Assembly: GCA_947384285.1 (NCBI GenBank) | Contig: CANDGI010000006.1 | Coordinates: 46,649 to 110,648, forward strand | Direction of reading: 5' to 3' | Origin: an uncultured Lachnospiraceae bacterium | GTDB taxonomy: Bacteria > Bacillota > Clostridia > Lachnospirales > Lachnospiraceae | DNA: 64,000 bases | In this document: piece after piece, positions 17,526 to 25,705 of the stretch | Position numbering within the stretch: the stretch's first letter is position 1 | Layout of the letters: each line of letters opens with the position of its first letter | Notes under the pieces: generated by a model | What the model was told of the DNA's origin: nothing | The model's input: the letters and a program-made list of their open reading frames with translations, nothing else | Databases searched by the model: none | Made by a program: the position numbers and the translations under genes

Positions 17526-17606
17526 GCAGCCGTGTTACAAGGTGGTTTACCTCCCTCACTCGAAAGGGAAGGGAGGTAAACCACTTTGTGGGCGGCTGCT
17601 CCTTTT
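17526..17606 (+). terminator. Long hairpin terminator after cheC
   Basis: Outer arms GCAGCCG (17526) and CGGCTGC (17593) enclose inner arms GTGGTTTACCTCCCT and AGGGAGGTAAACCAC around a short loop. The stem is followed by TCCTTTTC. The hairpin sits between cheC and the convergent coaBC gene. Confidence 0.85.
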
Positions 17607-17739
17607 CTATAATATTATAACGTAACATTTCTGAATCTGAAAATCAACTGCAATTTTTAGAATCCGGCGGAATCTGTACATTCTATTTTGCGGCAGTTCC
17701 TTACTTCCATCTTCCTTATGGATTCTTTCACATGATGCC

Positions 17740-18945
17740 TTATCTTTGTAATCCCGCTTTTATTTCATCTAAAATCTTATGGGAAGCCTCATCTTTTCCC
17801 ATAAGCTCCAAATGGATGGTTTTATCTTTGGTGATCAGCGTAAGCACGTTGGTATCTGTGCCAAAGCCAGCTCCTTCTATTTTCAGGTTATTGGCGGCAA
17901 CCATATCCAGATGCTTCCGCTCCAGCTTCGCCCGGGAATTCTCTTCTAGGTTCTGGGTTTCCATGGAGAATCCGCACAGAAAGCTGTGGATTTTCCCTTC
18001 TGATTTTTGTTTTCCTAACTCTGCCAGGATATCTTTTGTCCGTTCCAGCTGAATCAGGCCGGAACCTTCTGATTTTTTTATTTTATCTTCTGCGGCATGC
18101 AGCGGACGGTAATCTGCAACTGCGGCCGCCTTGATAATCACATCCATCTGGGATGCCCGGCCAACGACTTCCCTGTACATTTCTTCTGCGGAAACCACGT
18201 GTACCACCTGGGTAAACATGGGAGGCTCTAAGGCTGAGGCGCCTGTAACCAGCGTAACCTCCGCCCCTCGCTGCATGGCGGCTTTTGCCAGGGCATATCC
18301 CATTTTCCCTGTGGAATGGTTGGTGATGCAGCGCACCGGGTCTATGGCTTCCTGGGTGGCTCCGGCTGTGACCAGGATGTTCTTTCCTGCCAAATCCTTG
18401 GGGAAGGCAAGCTCCCGCAGCACGTATTCCAGCAATGTTTCCTCAGAAGGCAGCTTCCCTTCGCCGATATCGCCGTTTGCCAGCATTCCCGTATCTGGAG
18501 GGATGATTCCATAGCCGAACTTTTTCAGCTTTTCCAGATTGTCCTGTACAATAGGATTCCGGTACATGTTGTGGTTCATTGCCGGAGCAATCAGTGTTTT
18601 GCAGGTGCATGCCATAATCGTTGTGGTCAGCATATCATCTGCAAGGCCATTTGCAATTTTGCCGATGACGTTTGCAGTAGCCGGGGCAATCAGCGCAAAA
18701 TCCGCCTGTTTTGCCAGAGCCACATGCTCCACGGAAAATTCAAAGTTCCGGTCGAAGGTGTCAATCAAACATTTATTTCCGGTCAGGGTCTCAAAGGTGG
18801 TGGCGGTAATAAAATTCGTGGCATGCTCCGTCATCAGTACGTGCACGTTGCAGTGGAGTTTTTTCAGCATTCTTGCCACATTCGGCATTTTGTACGCGGC
18901 AATTCCGCCGGTCACTCCCAGAAGTACCGTTTTTCCTTTTAACAT
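17740..18945 (-). CDS. coaBC: Phosphopantothenoylcysteine decarboxylase/synthase
   Basis: The 401-residue bifunctional enzyme converts 4'-phosphopantothenate plus cysteine to 4'-phosphopantetheine. The N-terminal CoaC flavoprotein has VTGGIAAYK, APATANVIGK and the PAMNHNMY motif. The C-terminal CoaB half has VTAGATQEAIDPVRCITNHS and TGKMGYALA, then AAVADYRP and a Lys-rich nucleotide site. Length is normal. It is the last gene of the pantothenate block, 58 bp after panD, so vitamin synthesis and the next CoA steps are probably co-transcribed. Confidence 0.96.
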   Translation of the reverse strand: MLKGKTVLLGVTGGIAAYKMPNVARMLKKLHCNVHVLMTEHATNFITATTFETLTGNKCLIDTFDRNFEFSVEHVALAKQADFALIAPATANVIGKIANGLADDMLTTTIMACTCKTLIAPAMNHNMYRNPIVQDNLEKLKKFGYGIIPPDTGMLANGDIGEGKLPSEETLLEYVLRELAFPKDLAGKNILVTAGATQEAIDPVRCITNHSTGKMGYALAKAAMQRGAEVTLVTGASALEPPMFTQVVHVVSAEEMYREVVGRASQMDVIIKAAAVADYRPLHAAEDKIKKSEGSGLIQLERTKDILAELGKQKSEGKIHSFLCGFSMETQNLEENSRAKLERKHLDMVAANNLKIEGAGFGTDTNVLTLITKDKTIHLELMGKDEASHKILDEIKAGLQR

Positions 18946-19003
18946 ATTTCAGATTTTCCTCCCTCACTCAAATATTATTATAAAAGCATTCCCGTGAAAT
19001 TCC

Positions 19004-19393
19004 TTATGGACAGGAAATCTGCCCATGTTTTTCATAGGTGGTGATTCTGGAAATTTTATTTGCCTCGTCCACAAATACCACCTGAGGCCGGAATTCCTTT
19101 GCTTCCTCCGGGGTCATCTGGGCGTAAGCCATGATAATGATGTGATCCCCGGTCTGTACCTGCCTGGCTGCGGCTCCATTCAGGCAGATCATGCCGCTGC
19201 CTGGCTCCCCCGCTATGGTGTAGGTTTCAAAACGGTTTCCATTTTCAATATCCACAATCTGGACATTTTCATATTCCAAAATCCCCGCTGCCTCCATAAG
19301 CTCTGGGTCAACAGTGATGCTCCCCACATAGTGAAGCTCTGCCTGCTTTACCACTGCCCGGTGGATTTTTCCTTTTAACATTTTTAAATACAT
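19004..19393 (-). CDS. panD: Aspartate 1-decarboxylase
   Basis: This 129-residue pyruvoyl enzyme makes beta-alanine. With the ATG at 19393 the self-cleavage site falls exactly at Gly24-Ser25 ([13 protein letters not shown]), as in characterised PanD proteins, and this decided the start. An ATG four codons upstream (19405) is possible. Other conserved parts are NGxRFETY-like [27 protein letters not shown] and IIMAYAQM. It lies between panC and coaBC. Confidence 0.95.
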   Translation of the reverse strand: MYLKMLKGKIHRAVVKQAELHYVGSITVDPELMEAAGILEYENVQIVDIENGNRFETYTIAGEPGSGMICLNGAAARQVQTGDHIIIMAYAQMTPEEAKEFRPQVVFVDEANKISRITTYEKHGQISCP

Positions 19394-19425
19394 GGTTTTT
19401 CCCATTCCTTTCGTTTCCTCCAACC

Positions 19426-19507
19426 TTCAAACAAGTGGCGGAAATTTTTCTGCTTTTTCATCCAAGCTTCAAACAAATGGCGGAAATTTTATCAATTTTT
19501 CATTCTC
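19426..19507. repeat. 42-bp tandem duplication at panC 3' end
   Basis: TTCAAACAAGTGGCGGAAATTTTT at 19426 recurs at 19468 as TTCAAACAAATGGCGGAAATTTTA. Each copy is followed by a TTTTTCAT box; the second box contains the panC stop (19500-19502). The unit is 42 bp, in the panC-panD gap. Confidence 0.85.
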
Positions 19508-20363
19508 GTTTTTCCTGCCCGGGATTAAAACTAAAGTTATCAATCAGCCTTGTTTTTCCAATGTAAACGGCAACAGCTGCCAGGATAGGGCCTGTAATGG
19601 TTTTCACTAGCTCTAAGCTGTCTGCATCCACCAGCTCCACATAATCAATCCGGGCAAGACGCTCTGTTTTCATATGCTCCACAATAGCATTCTTTACCTT
19701 GCCTGCATCCCTCTCGCCTGCCTGCAGCATCTCTTCTCCCAGCATCAGGGACTTGTGAAGAATCAATGCGGCTTTTCGCTCTGCCGGGCTCAGATAAGTG
19801 TTGCGGGAACTCATGGCAAGCCCGTCCTCCTCCCGGACAATGGGGCAGCCTGCAATTGTAATGTTAAAATTCATATCCCGCACCATCCGGCGGATGACTG
19901 CAAGCTGCTGGGCATCCTTTTCCCCAAAATATGCCCGGTCTGGCGTAACAATATTGAAAAGCTTCGATACCACCGTGCACACGCCTTTAAAATGGGTGGG
20001 CCGTGTCTTTCCGCAAAGCCCCTTGGTCAGGTGATCCATATCCACAAAGGTGCAGCTGTCTGGGAAATACATCTCCTCCGGTTCTGGATGGAATACCACA
20101 TCCGCCCCCGCTTCCTCACAGAGAGCCGCATCCCTGTCGATATCCCTGGGATAGGTGGACAAATCCTCATTTACCCCAAACTGGGTGGGATTTACAAAAT
20201 CACTAACCACTACCCTGTCGTTTTCGCTGACCGCTTTTACAATCAGGCTTTTGTGGCCCTCGTGAAGGTAGCCCATGGTTGGCACAAGGCCTACCGAATG
20301 GCCTTCTCCACGCCACCATTTTACAATTGACCGCAATTCTTCTATCGTTTTTACAACCTGCAT
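19500..20363 (-). CDS. panC: Pantothenate synthetase
   Basis: The 287-residue enzyme condenses pantoate and beta-alanine with ATP. It has the nucleotidyl-transferase signature VPTMGYLHEGHKSLI, FVNPTQFG, the pantoate-binding region FGEKDAQQLAVIRRM and the KMSKS-like MSSRN. The ATG at 20363 follows GGAGG at 5 nt; the seven residues upstream in the open frame are not conserved in the family. It lies between panB and panD. Confidence 0.96.
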   Translation of the reverse strand: MQVVKTIEELRSIVKWWRGEGHSVGLVPTMGYLHEGHKSLIVKAVSENDRVVVSDFVNPTQFGVNEDLSTYPRDIDRDAALCEEAGADVVFHPEPEEMYFPDSCTFVDMDHLTKGLCGKTRPTHFKGVCTVVSKLFNIVTPDRAYFGEKDAQQLAVIRRMVRDMNFNITIAGCPIVREEDGLAMSSRNTYLSPAERKAALILHKSLMLGEEMLQAGERDAGKVKNAIVEHMKTERLARIDYVELVDADSLELVKTITGPILAAVAVYIGKTRLIDNFSFNPGQEKRE

Positions 20364-20423
20364 GATTTCCTCCATTCTCTGCATCTTCCGCTGGATGCTG
20401 CAGCCTTCCGGCGGTGTTTCTGC

Positions 20424-20458
20424 TTCCCTAGCCTGCCAGATAGGGACAGGCTAGGGAA
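20424..20458 (-). promoter_or_regulatory. Intercistronic hairpin between panB and panC
   Basis: Perfect 12-bp arms TTCCCTAGCCTG and CAGGCTAGGGAA enclose an 11-nt loop. No T-run follows on the minus strand, so it is more likely an mRNA stability or attenuating element than a terminator. Confidence 0.6.
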
Positions 20459-20464
20459 AGCATG

Positions 20465-21292
20465 CTAGTACAATTTTTCTATTACTTCATCATCTATTTT
20501 AAAAGTATGTTCCGGCGCTGGGAATGTCCCTGCCTTCACTTCCTCGCTGTATTTCTGGAAGGCCTCTTTCATCACTGCGCCTACCTCGCCAAAACGTTTC
20601 ACAAACTTTGGCTTAAAGTCGCCGAACATGGACAGCATATCCTGATATACCAATACCTGGCCATCGCATCCCGCCCCTGCCCCAATGCCAATCGTAGGGA
20701 TGTGCAGTTTTTTTGTCACCAGCTCTGCCAGCTTTGCCGGCACGCACTCCAGCACCACTGCTGCCGCCCCGGCCTCCTCAATCATCTGGGCGTCTTCTAA
20801 TAATTTCTTTGCTGCCGCTTCTGATCTGCCCTGCACTTTAAATCCGCCAAAGGCATTCAGGGACTGAGGCGTCAAGCCAAGATGAGCAACAACCGGAATG
20901 GAAGCATTGGTGATGGCACGGATATGCTCTGCCACCTCCCTGCCGCCTTCTAATTTCACGGCCTGAGCCCGGCCCTCTTTCATCAGGCGCCCGGCATTGC
21001 ATACGGCGTCATAGACAGAGGCTTGATAAGACATAAAGGGCATGTCCGCCACAACCAGCGCGTTCTTTGCTCCTCTGGCTACCGCCCTGGTATGGTGTAT
21101 CATATCTTCCATGGTCACGGAAAGGGTATCCTCATATCCCAGCATCACCATTCCCAGTGAATCTCCCACCAGAATCATATTAATGCCTGCTTCATCAATC
21201 AACTTTGCCATGGAATAATCATAGGCAGTAAGCATGGTGACTTTTTCCTTGTTTTCCTTGGCTTCCCTTATGGTTACAACTGTGTTTTTCAT
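20465..21292 (-). CDS. panB: 3-Methyl-2-oxobutanoate hydroxymethyltransferase
   Basis: This 275-residue TIM-barrel enzyme makes ketopantoate from alpha-ketoisovalerate and methylene-THF. It has [17 protein letters not shown], the metal-binding [15 protein letters not shown] and HLGLTPQ, and the length is normal. The ATG at 21292 has GAGG at 6 nt; a long upstream extension of the frame overlaps panG and is discarded. It starts 8 bp after the panG stop. Confidence 0.96.
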   Translation of the reverse strand: MKNTVVTIREAKENKEKVTMLTAYDYSMAKLIDEAGINMILVGDSLGMVMLGYEDTLSVTMEDMIHHTRAVARGAKNALVVADMPFMSYQASVYDAVCNAGRLMKEGRAQAVKLEGGREVAEHIRAITNASIPVVAHLGLTPQSLNAFGGFKVQGRSEAAAKKLLEDAQMIEEAGAAAVVLECVPAKLAELVTKKLHIPTIGIGAGAGCDGQVLVYQDMLSMFGDFKPKFVKRFGEVGAVMKEAFQKYSEEVKAGTFPAPEHTFKIDDEVIEKLY

Positions 21293-21300
21293 GGTAAACC

Positions 21301-22200
21301 TCACTTGCTTTCTAATATTTGTTTCATGGTTCCATAACTGCGCTCCGGGTGTTTTTTCTCTGCCAGCTTTGTTACCACCGCTCCCACTGCCCGGTAAGAC
21401 ATTTCCCATTCCGGCCTGTCCATGTGTTCCAAGTGCTTCTGGACTGTCTCTAAATCATTCCGCTCAATGGGGCCTGTCAGCGCCTGTGCGCACCCACGGT
21501 ATTTATCCTTCTCTCCGGTACGGCTCCCACCATTTTCCTGCTGCACCTTTTCAAAAATGGAAGCTACATTGTTCTCTACCAATGGCTTCAAAAGCCCGTA
21601 AGCAGAGTTTTCTGGAATTCCCACTTCCTCCATAAGCTCCACGGCCATAGAGATAAGGCCTACCACCTGATTGCTGGCAATGCTTGCAGCAGCATGGTAT
21701 TTTACCTTTTCCTGCGTGGAAATCTCTACTACCTGGTTGGGCAGCAGCGAAAAAAGCTCCTGCATTTTTTCCAATGCCGTCCGATGGCCTTCTACCGTAA
21801 AGGCTGCACTTGTTAAATTTTGATAAGCTGTGAATTTGCTGCTGAACGCGTAAATCGGATGGATGGAACAGACGTATGCGCCTGTTTCTTCCCAATTTGA
21901 AAATATATCACTTGATAAAGAACCACTAAAGTGGCAGATGACTTTTCCTTTCACATTTTTTCCTGCAATGCAATCCCATACCTTGCCAATCTCATCGTCT
22001 GTGGTGGTAATAAAAAGGGTATCGCTTGCTTCCATCAATGAGTCCAATGTTTCAAAATATCCGGTGCCTGTAAATTCTGCGGATTCCCGGCCGCTGCTTT
22101 CGGTCCTGCTGTAAAAGCCTGTGACGGATGCCCCCCGGTCTTTTACATATTTTCCCAGGGTAGTTCCTACCTTCCCGGCGCCTATGATTCCTATCTGCAT
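21301..22200 (-). CDS. panG: Ketopantoate reductase, PanG type (Rossmann + DUF2520)
   Basis: A 299-residue protein with NAD(P)-binding motif [17 protein letters not shown] at the N-terminus, the HFSGSLSSD and SIHPIYAFS segments, and a helical DUF2520 C-terminal domain ([16 protein letters not shown]). DUF2520 proteins of this type (PanG, first shown in Francisella) reduce ketopantoate to pantoate. Position directly upstream of panB, with panC and panD following and no panE or ilvC in the block, supports that role. The ATG at 22200 has a GGAGG SD. Confidence 0.85.
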   Translation of the reverse strand: MQIGIIGAGKVGTTLGKYVKDRGASVTGFYSRTESSGRESAEFTGTGYFETLDSLMEASDTLFITTTDDEIGKVWDCIAGKNVKGKVICHFSGSLSSDIFSNWEETGAYVCSIHPIYAFSSKFTAYQNLTSAAFTVEGHRTALEKMQELFSLLPNQVVEISTQEKVKYHAAASIASNQVVGLISMAVELMEEVGIPENSAYGLLKPLVENNVASIFEKVQQENGGSRTGEKDKYRGCAQALTGPIERNDLETVQKHLEHMDRPEWEMSYRAVGAVVTKLAEKKHPERSYGTMKQILESK

Positions 22201-22330
22201 GTTTTCCTCCATAATTTATAATGGCTGTTATCCAAGTGATACAGTTTCTTTCGAATACCGTTCGTCAATAAATTAACACAAAAAAGACATTTTTACAATA
22301 GGAAACGGCTGATTTGACATGTATAAAATA

Positions 22331-22365
22331 AAGTGCATGAACCGGATTTTCCAGTTCATGCACTT
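22331..22365 (-). terminator. Terminator after orphan effector-like gene
   Basis: Perfect 12-bp arms AAGTGCATGAAC and GTTCATGCACTT enclose an 11-nt loop. On the minus strand the stem is followed by TATTTTATAC. It lies 9 bp past the stop at 22374. Confidence 0.75.
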
Positions 22366-22373
22366 TACCACCC

Positions 22374-23696
22374 TTAATGCCCGACGGCAGTCATTGTAAC
22401 CGGCGCATCTCCGTGGAGCCTTCCGCTTTTGTGTATGTCATGGAAGGTCTGGCCGATTCTAAGCCCCACCATATCGAACTGCCAAAGGTCGTTATGCTTT
22501 CCGTCGTAATAGTAATTCTCCATCACAACCTGATCCTTGCCGTCTTCGCTTACCATTACAACTCCTGCCCAGTGATGGGGCCACATCCGGCCGTTCTCTC
22601 CCGATATATCATTTCCACCGGAAGAAATTACATAAGCTCCTCCTACGCCAGGAACTGTATACTGATTGACATACAGATATTCTGCAAGGGTTCTGCTTTC
22701 CGAAATCAGGCGCTCCAATTGCTCCTGGCTCATACTTTTTACTGCATCTTTGAACAACTCCAGGGGTATCTGTTTTTGTTCCTCTTGGGAAGCAAGGCAG
22801 CCCCATCCCCATTTTTTTATGAACCCAAGCAAGGTAATGCTCTGCGTACAAACCCGCCTGAGCATGTCTGCGGAAAAGGCTTTTAGCTTAGCCATAACCT
22901 GCGGCTTTTTTATTTCCATAAGGAAGCAGATCACGCTCTTCATTTCCCACAGCTTCTCTTTATAGTTTGCCCGATCGATTCCCAGAATCTCGCTTTTATA
23001 CATTCTATAGCGTGAATTTGTACGGAGCACTCCGTCTTTGTCTTGGCACTCTTCCAAAACATATTCCCTGATTGGTTCCTCATCCATTATTTCAAAAAAC
23101 AACAGCTTGCTTTCTGCGACAATTTGGGAGATATTACTCATGACCCTCTCTTGAAACCCTGGCACACTCCAAATCCTCTCTGGATCCAATTCTGGTGCAA
23201 TAAATAAATTTACAAAACTTCTGCTCTCCCGGTATATTTCACAGCAAAGCGGGAACGTCATAGCATCTATGGCTCCTGCAAGGGCTTTTATGATTTCTTT
23301 CTTGTAAACGTCGGGATCAAGATTCCGTTCCGTTGCTTTGGCGTCTTTGTCCAAAAAAAATGCCGCATAAGGATCTCCTCTTCCTAAAATTAACTTTGTA
23401 AACTCTCCGCAGTCAGAAGGTGCAATCATCTCGTCTGCACACTTTCCCCCGTATTCTGCGGTAATTAAATCAAACTTCTCTTCTTCCCGTTCTTTGTAAA
23501 ATTTAATCTGGCTCTTCTGCAGCCTGCCAATCTGCTTATCAAACAGGCCTTTTTTGGCCCAAAACCGATGTGTCTTCCCTGCCCTTTCAGAAAGCTGCAA
23601 GGACTTGTCATTTGAAACTTTGGTTCCGCCAATCACTTTATAACGCTGAACCACATGGTTTCTCGGGGATTTTTCAATTTTCTGCTTCTCTTTCAT
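22374..23696 (-). CDS. Orphan protein resembling eCIS-associated/polymorphic effector family
   Basis: The protein has about 440 residues with no signal peptide or membrane helix. The N-terminus (NHVVQRYKVIGGTKVSNDKS) matches the VVQR..VxGxxVS opening seen in many large proteins linked to extracellular contractile injection systems. The C-terminus has WPHHWAGVVMVSEDGKDQVV, MENYYY, WQFDMVG, GQTFHDIH and GDAPVTM, recalling the family's H-W-A-G-V ... LEN ... FH ... NAPVTM end domain. The resemblance is from memory. No injection-system genes or immunity gene are visible nearby. The start is either TTG 23699 or ATG 23696. Confidence 0.5.
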   Translation of the reverse strand: MKEKQKIEKSPRNHVVQRYKVIGGTKVSNDKSLQLSERAGKTHRFWAKKGLFDKQIGRLQKSQIKFYKEREEEKFDLITAEYGGKCADEMIAPSDCGEFTKLILGRGDPYAAFFLDKDAKATERNLDPDVYKKEIIKALAGAIDAMTFPLCCEIYRESRSFVNLFIAPELDPERIWSVPGFQERVMSNISQIVAESKLLFFEIMDEEPIREYVLEECQDKDGVLRTNSRYRMYKSEILGIDRANYKEKLWEMKSVICFLMEIKKPQVMAKLKAFSADMLRRVCTQSITLLGFIKKWGWGCLASQEEQKQIPLELFKDAVKSMSQEQLERLISESRTLAEYLYVNQYTVPGVGGAYVISSGGNDISGENGRMWPHHWAGVVMVSEDGKDQVVMENYYYDGKHNDLWQFDMVGLRIGQTFHDIHKSGRLHGDAPVTMTAVGH

Positions 23697-23831
23697 CAAA
23701 ATTGGATTACCATCCTTTCACTGCCTGGTATATCGTGGTATTTTTATTATAAAGAACAATATCCTGGGTGTAAATCAAATCTGCTTTTCTTTAGAAAATT
23801 TTAGGAACTATGCAGAAATTCCACAAATCCT

Positions 23832-23860
23832 TTGACTATCTCTGCCGCACATGCTATTCT
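23832..23860 (+). promoter_or_regulatory. Promoter upstream of Uma2 remnant 2
   Basis: TTGACT (23832-23837) and TATTCT (23855-23860) are separated by exactly 17 nt. It faces the second Uma2 remnant and the YfbM gene. Confidence 0.65.
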
Positions 23861-23862
23861 AT

Positions 23863-23880
23863 TTCTATCATATGATAGAA
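23863..23880. promoter_or_regulatory. 18-bp perfect palindrome, candidate operator
   Basis: TTCTATCATATGATAGAA is a perfect palindrome starting two bases after the -10 box at 23855-23860, a typical repressor site position. The cognate regulator is unknown. Confidence 0.6.
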
Positions 23881-23903
23881 TCATTAGGAAAGGAAACACC
23901 GCC

Positions 23904-24167
23904 ATGCCAGCATCTGCCTAGAAAAAACTCCACACCACTGACGAAATCTACGCTCTGCCAGAAAAACGCGCAGAATTAATTGATGGACAGCTAGATAGGA
24001 TGGCTTTGCCTAGCCGGTGTTCGGGAATACTGGATTGCCGATCCAGAAAAAGCGTATCCTTTTTTACAATTTTGAGTCAGAGGATACCGGAGATTATACC
24101 TTTGCTGATTCTGTGAACGCTGGAATCTTGAAAGATTTGTATGTCAACTTTTCTAAAATAACAGAAA
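23904..24167 (+). pseudogene. Uma2-family (DUF820) nuclease remnant 2
   Basis: One frame reads MPASA, a stop, then TTDEIYALPEKRAELIDGQL. A second frame reads VREYWIADPEKAYPFLQF, and a third reads YNFESEDTGDYTFADSVNAG then ILKDLYVNFSKI. In order these are the start, the catalytic-core end and the C-terminus of a Uma2 protein, joined by a large deletion and frameshifts. It retains an SD, a promoter and an operator-like palindrome. It is not the same decay event as the remnant at 16512. Confidence 0.75.
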
Positions 24168-24179
24168 GGACAAAAAATT

Positions 24180-24668
24180 ATGGGAATGATTGGTTACTTT
24201 TTCAAAACAAATGACGAAACCCTTGAAAAAATCCGGGGCGGCTCCACGGCTGAAATTGTTTTCCAAGAGGACGTGGAAGACAGCCTTCTGGACATTGACA
24301 AAACCTGGCACGCCATTCATTTTGTTTTGACAGGCCGCAAATACGATGGGGAAGAGGGCAACATCCTAAGCCAGCTGATTTTCGGGGAAACCCCTGTCAA
24401 TGACGATGACTTAGGCTATGGTCCCGCCATGCTGACCCCGAAAGAGACGGTGGCTCAGATTGCCGATGCATTAAATGGCTGGGACAAAGAAACCTTCCGG
24501 GCAAAATTCCATATCCAGGACATGATAGAAAATCAAATCTACCCGGTGATGGAGGATGAGGAGGAAGAAGAATTTTTCACTTATGTGTGGGAATACTTTG
24601 TTCTCCTGAAAGAATTTTATCAACAGGCTGCCGAGGAAGGGCTGCATGTTTTGGCGTTTATTTGTTAG
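24180..24668 (+). CDS. YfbM-family protein (DUF1877)
   Basis: The 162-residue soluble acidic protein begins MGMIGYFF and has the DKTWHAIHFVLTG segment and an ILSQLIFGETPVNDDDLGYG region typical of YfbM/DUF1877 proteins, whose function is unknown. It follows the Uma2 remnant with an SD (AAAGGACA) and is probably expressed from the promoter at 23832. It is followed by the palindromic element at 24684, which may end its transcript. Confidence 0.85.
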   Translation: MGMIGYFFKTNDETLEKIRGGSTAEIVFQEDVEDSLLDIDKTWHAIHFVLTGRKYDGEEGNILSQLIFGETPVNDDDLGYGPAMLTPKETVAQIADALNGWDKETFRAKFHIQDMIENQIYPVMEDEEEEEFFTYVWEYFVLLKEFYQQAAEEGLHVLAFIC

Positions 24669-24683
24669 AGCGAGCTTTTCAAA

Positions 24684-24772
24684 TTTATGGATACGGACGA
24701 AAAGACAGGATGGCTCTTTGCCCAGTTTGCATGGCAAAGAGCCATCCTGTCTTTTCTGTGTATCGATATGCT
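24684..24772. mobile_element. MITE-like element, minimal palindromic copy D
   Basis: Perfect 19-bp arms GACAGGATGGCTCTTTGCC (24704-24722) and their complement (24733-24751) flank a 10-bp centre. The outer parts GGATACGGACGAAAA and TTTTCTGTGTATCGA continue the inverted repeat imperfectly. The arms match the ends of copies at 10499, 27968 and 41345, but the interior of those copies is absent. It may also act as a bidirectional terminator. Confidence 0.8.
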
Positions 24773-24888
24773 CTAGAGTTCTTGGGATATATTCTGCAGG
24801 CTGTTCATTGCAGTAATCATAGATAAACAGGTAGAAAGCATATTCTAAAGTTCTGGGAGCATATTCTGCAGGCCGCCCATTACAGACC
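24772..24888. repeat. 72-bp tandem duplication of a gene 3' end
   Basis: TCTAAAGTTCTGGGAGCATA then TTCTGCAGGC (24844, last codons and stop of the next gene) recurs 72 bp away at 24772 as TCTAGAGTTCTTGGGATATA then TTCTGCAGGC, followed by CATTGCAG versus CATTACAG. Confidence 0.85.
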
Positions 24889-25705
24889 AGAAGTCTGCAA
24901 ACTGCTGAATATCCTTGTCGTCTGCCAGGGAATCCGGAAAGATGATTTTCTCAGTTTCCTGGAAGATGAAGGTTCCTGTATAGGATGCTGGTGCCTGATT
25001 TCCTGCCCTGTTAGATGCTGCGATATCTATCGCCGGGTATTGCCCTTCCCTTTTGATTTCTAATAAAACATGGTACTCTCCCAGCTCTGCTTCAAACTGT
25101 CTCCCACCGTCTGCTCCTTTCCTGCTTTTCATGCCTATGAGCATACGCAGGCTCTGCCAGAAAGAGTGGGTATGGTTCTCCGTTAATTCTTCTGTGTGGA
25201 ACAATTCTGAAAAATCTATCTGAAAAATTTTTTCTATCTGAGCCGAAGATAGGAATTCTCCATACTCCCACTCTGGCAGCCCGGCTCCCAGGAGAGGATG
25301 CTGGGCAGTCAGATTCTGCTGGATGGAATCATAAAGCATTTTTACATTGAGCAGCCCTTCCCCCTGCTGGAAGTACAATTCTGTCACAGGTTCCTCCTGC
25401 CCTTCAAAAAATACCTGTCCATAAGCCTTTCCCTCCGATACCCTCCCGGCAATCCGAAAGGACATGCTGGAGCTTTCCCCATTTCCTAATACCCAGACCA
25501 GGCTGCCGGTTAATTGCTTCTGGCTCTCTGTTAAATTTTCCTCTTGCGGCTCTATGGATATCTCGTACCGAAATCCCTGGTGCTTTGATATATCACCCAG
25601 CAGAACTGCCGCGTGAATCAAAGGAAAGAGCCGGACCGCCGCTCCCAGTAAAATAAGAACGAGAACCGTTCCAATGATTGCTGCAAAATATTTTTTTCTC
25701 ATCAT
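24845..25705 (-). CDS. Membrane-anchored hypothetical protein downstream of serS
   Basis: The protein has 286 residues with an N-terminal membrane helix (FAAIIGTVLVLILLGAAVRLF) and a soluble outside part with beta-rich stretches (SMSFRIAGRVSEGKAYGQVF, ASYTGTFIFQETEKIIFPDS). It looks like an extracytoplasmic domain. No family recognised. Its ATG overlaps the serS stop by four bases (ATGA), so it is translationally coupled to seryl-tRNA synthetase. Its own 3' end is duplicated downstream. Confidence 0.6.
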   Translation of the reverse strand: MMRKKYFAAIIGTVLVLILLGAAVRLFPLIHAAVLLGDISKHQGFRYEISIEPQEENLTESQKQLTGSLVWVLGNGESSSMSFRIAGRVSEGKAYGQVFFEGQEEPVTELYFQQGEGLLNVKMLYDSIQQNLTAQHPLLGAGLPEWEYGEFLSSAQIEKIFQIDFSELFHTEELTENHTHSFWQSLRMLIGMKSRKGADGGRQFEAELGEYHVLLEIKREGQYPAIDIAASNRAGNQAPASYTGTFIFQETEKIIFPDSLADDKDIQQFADFWSVMGGLQNMLPEL

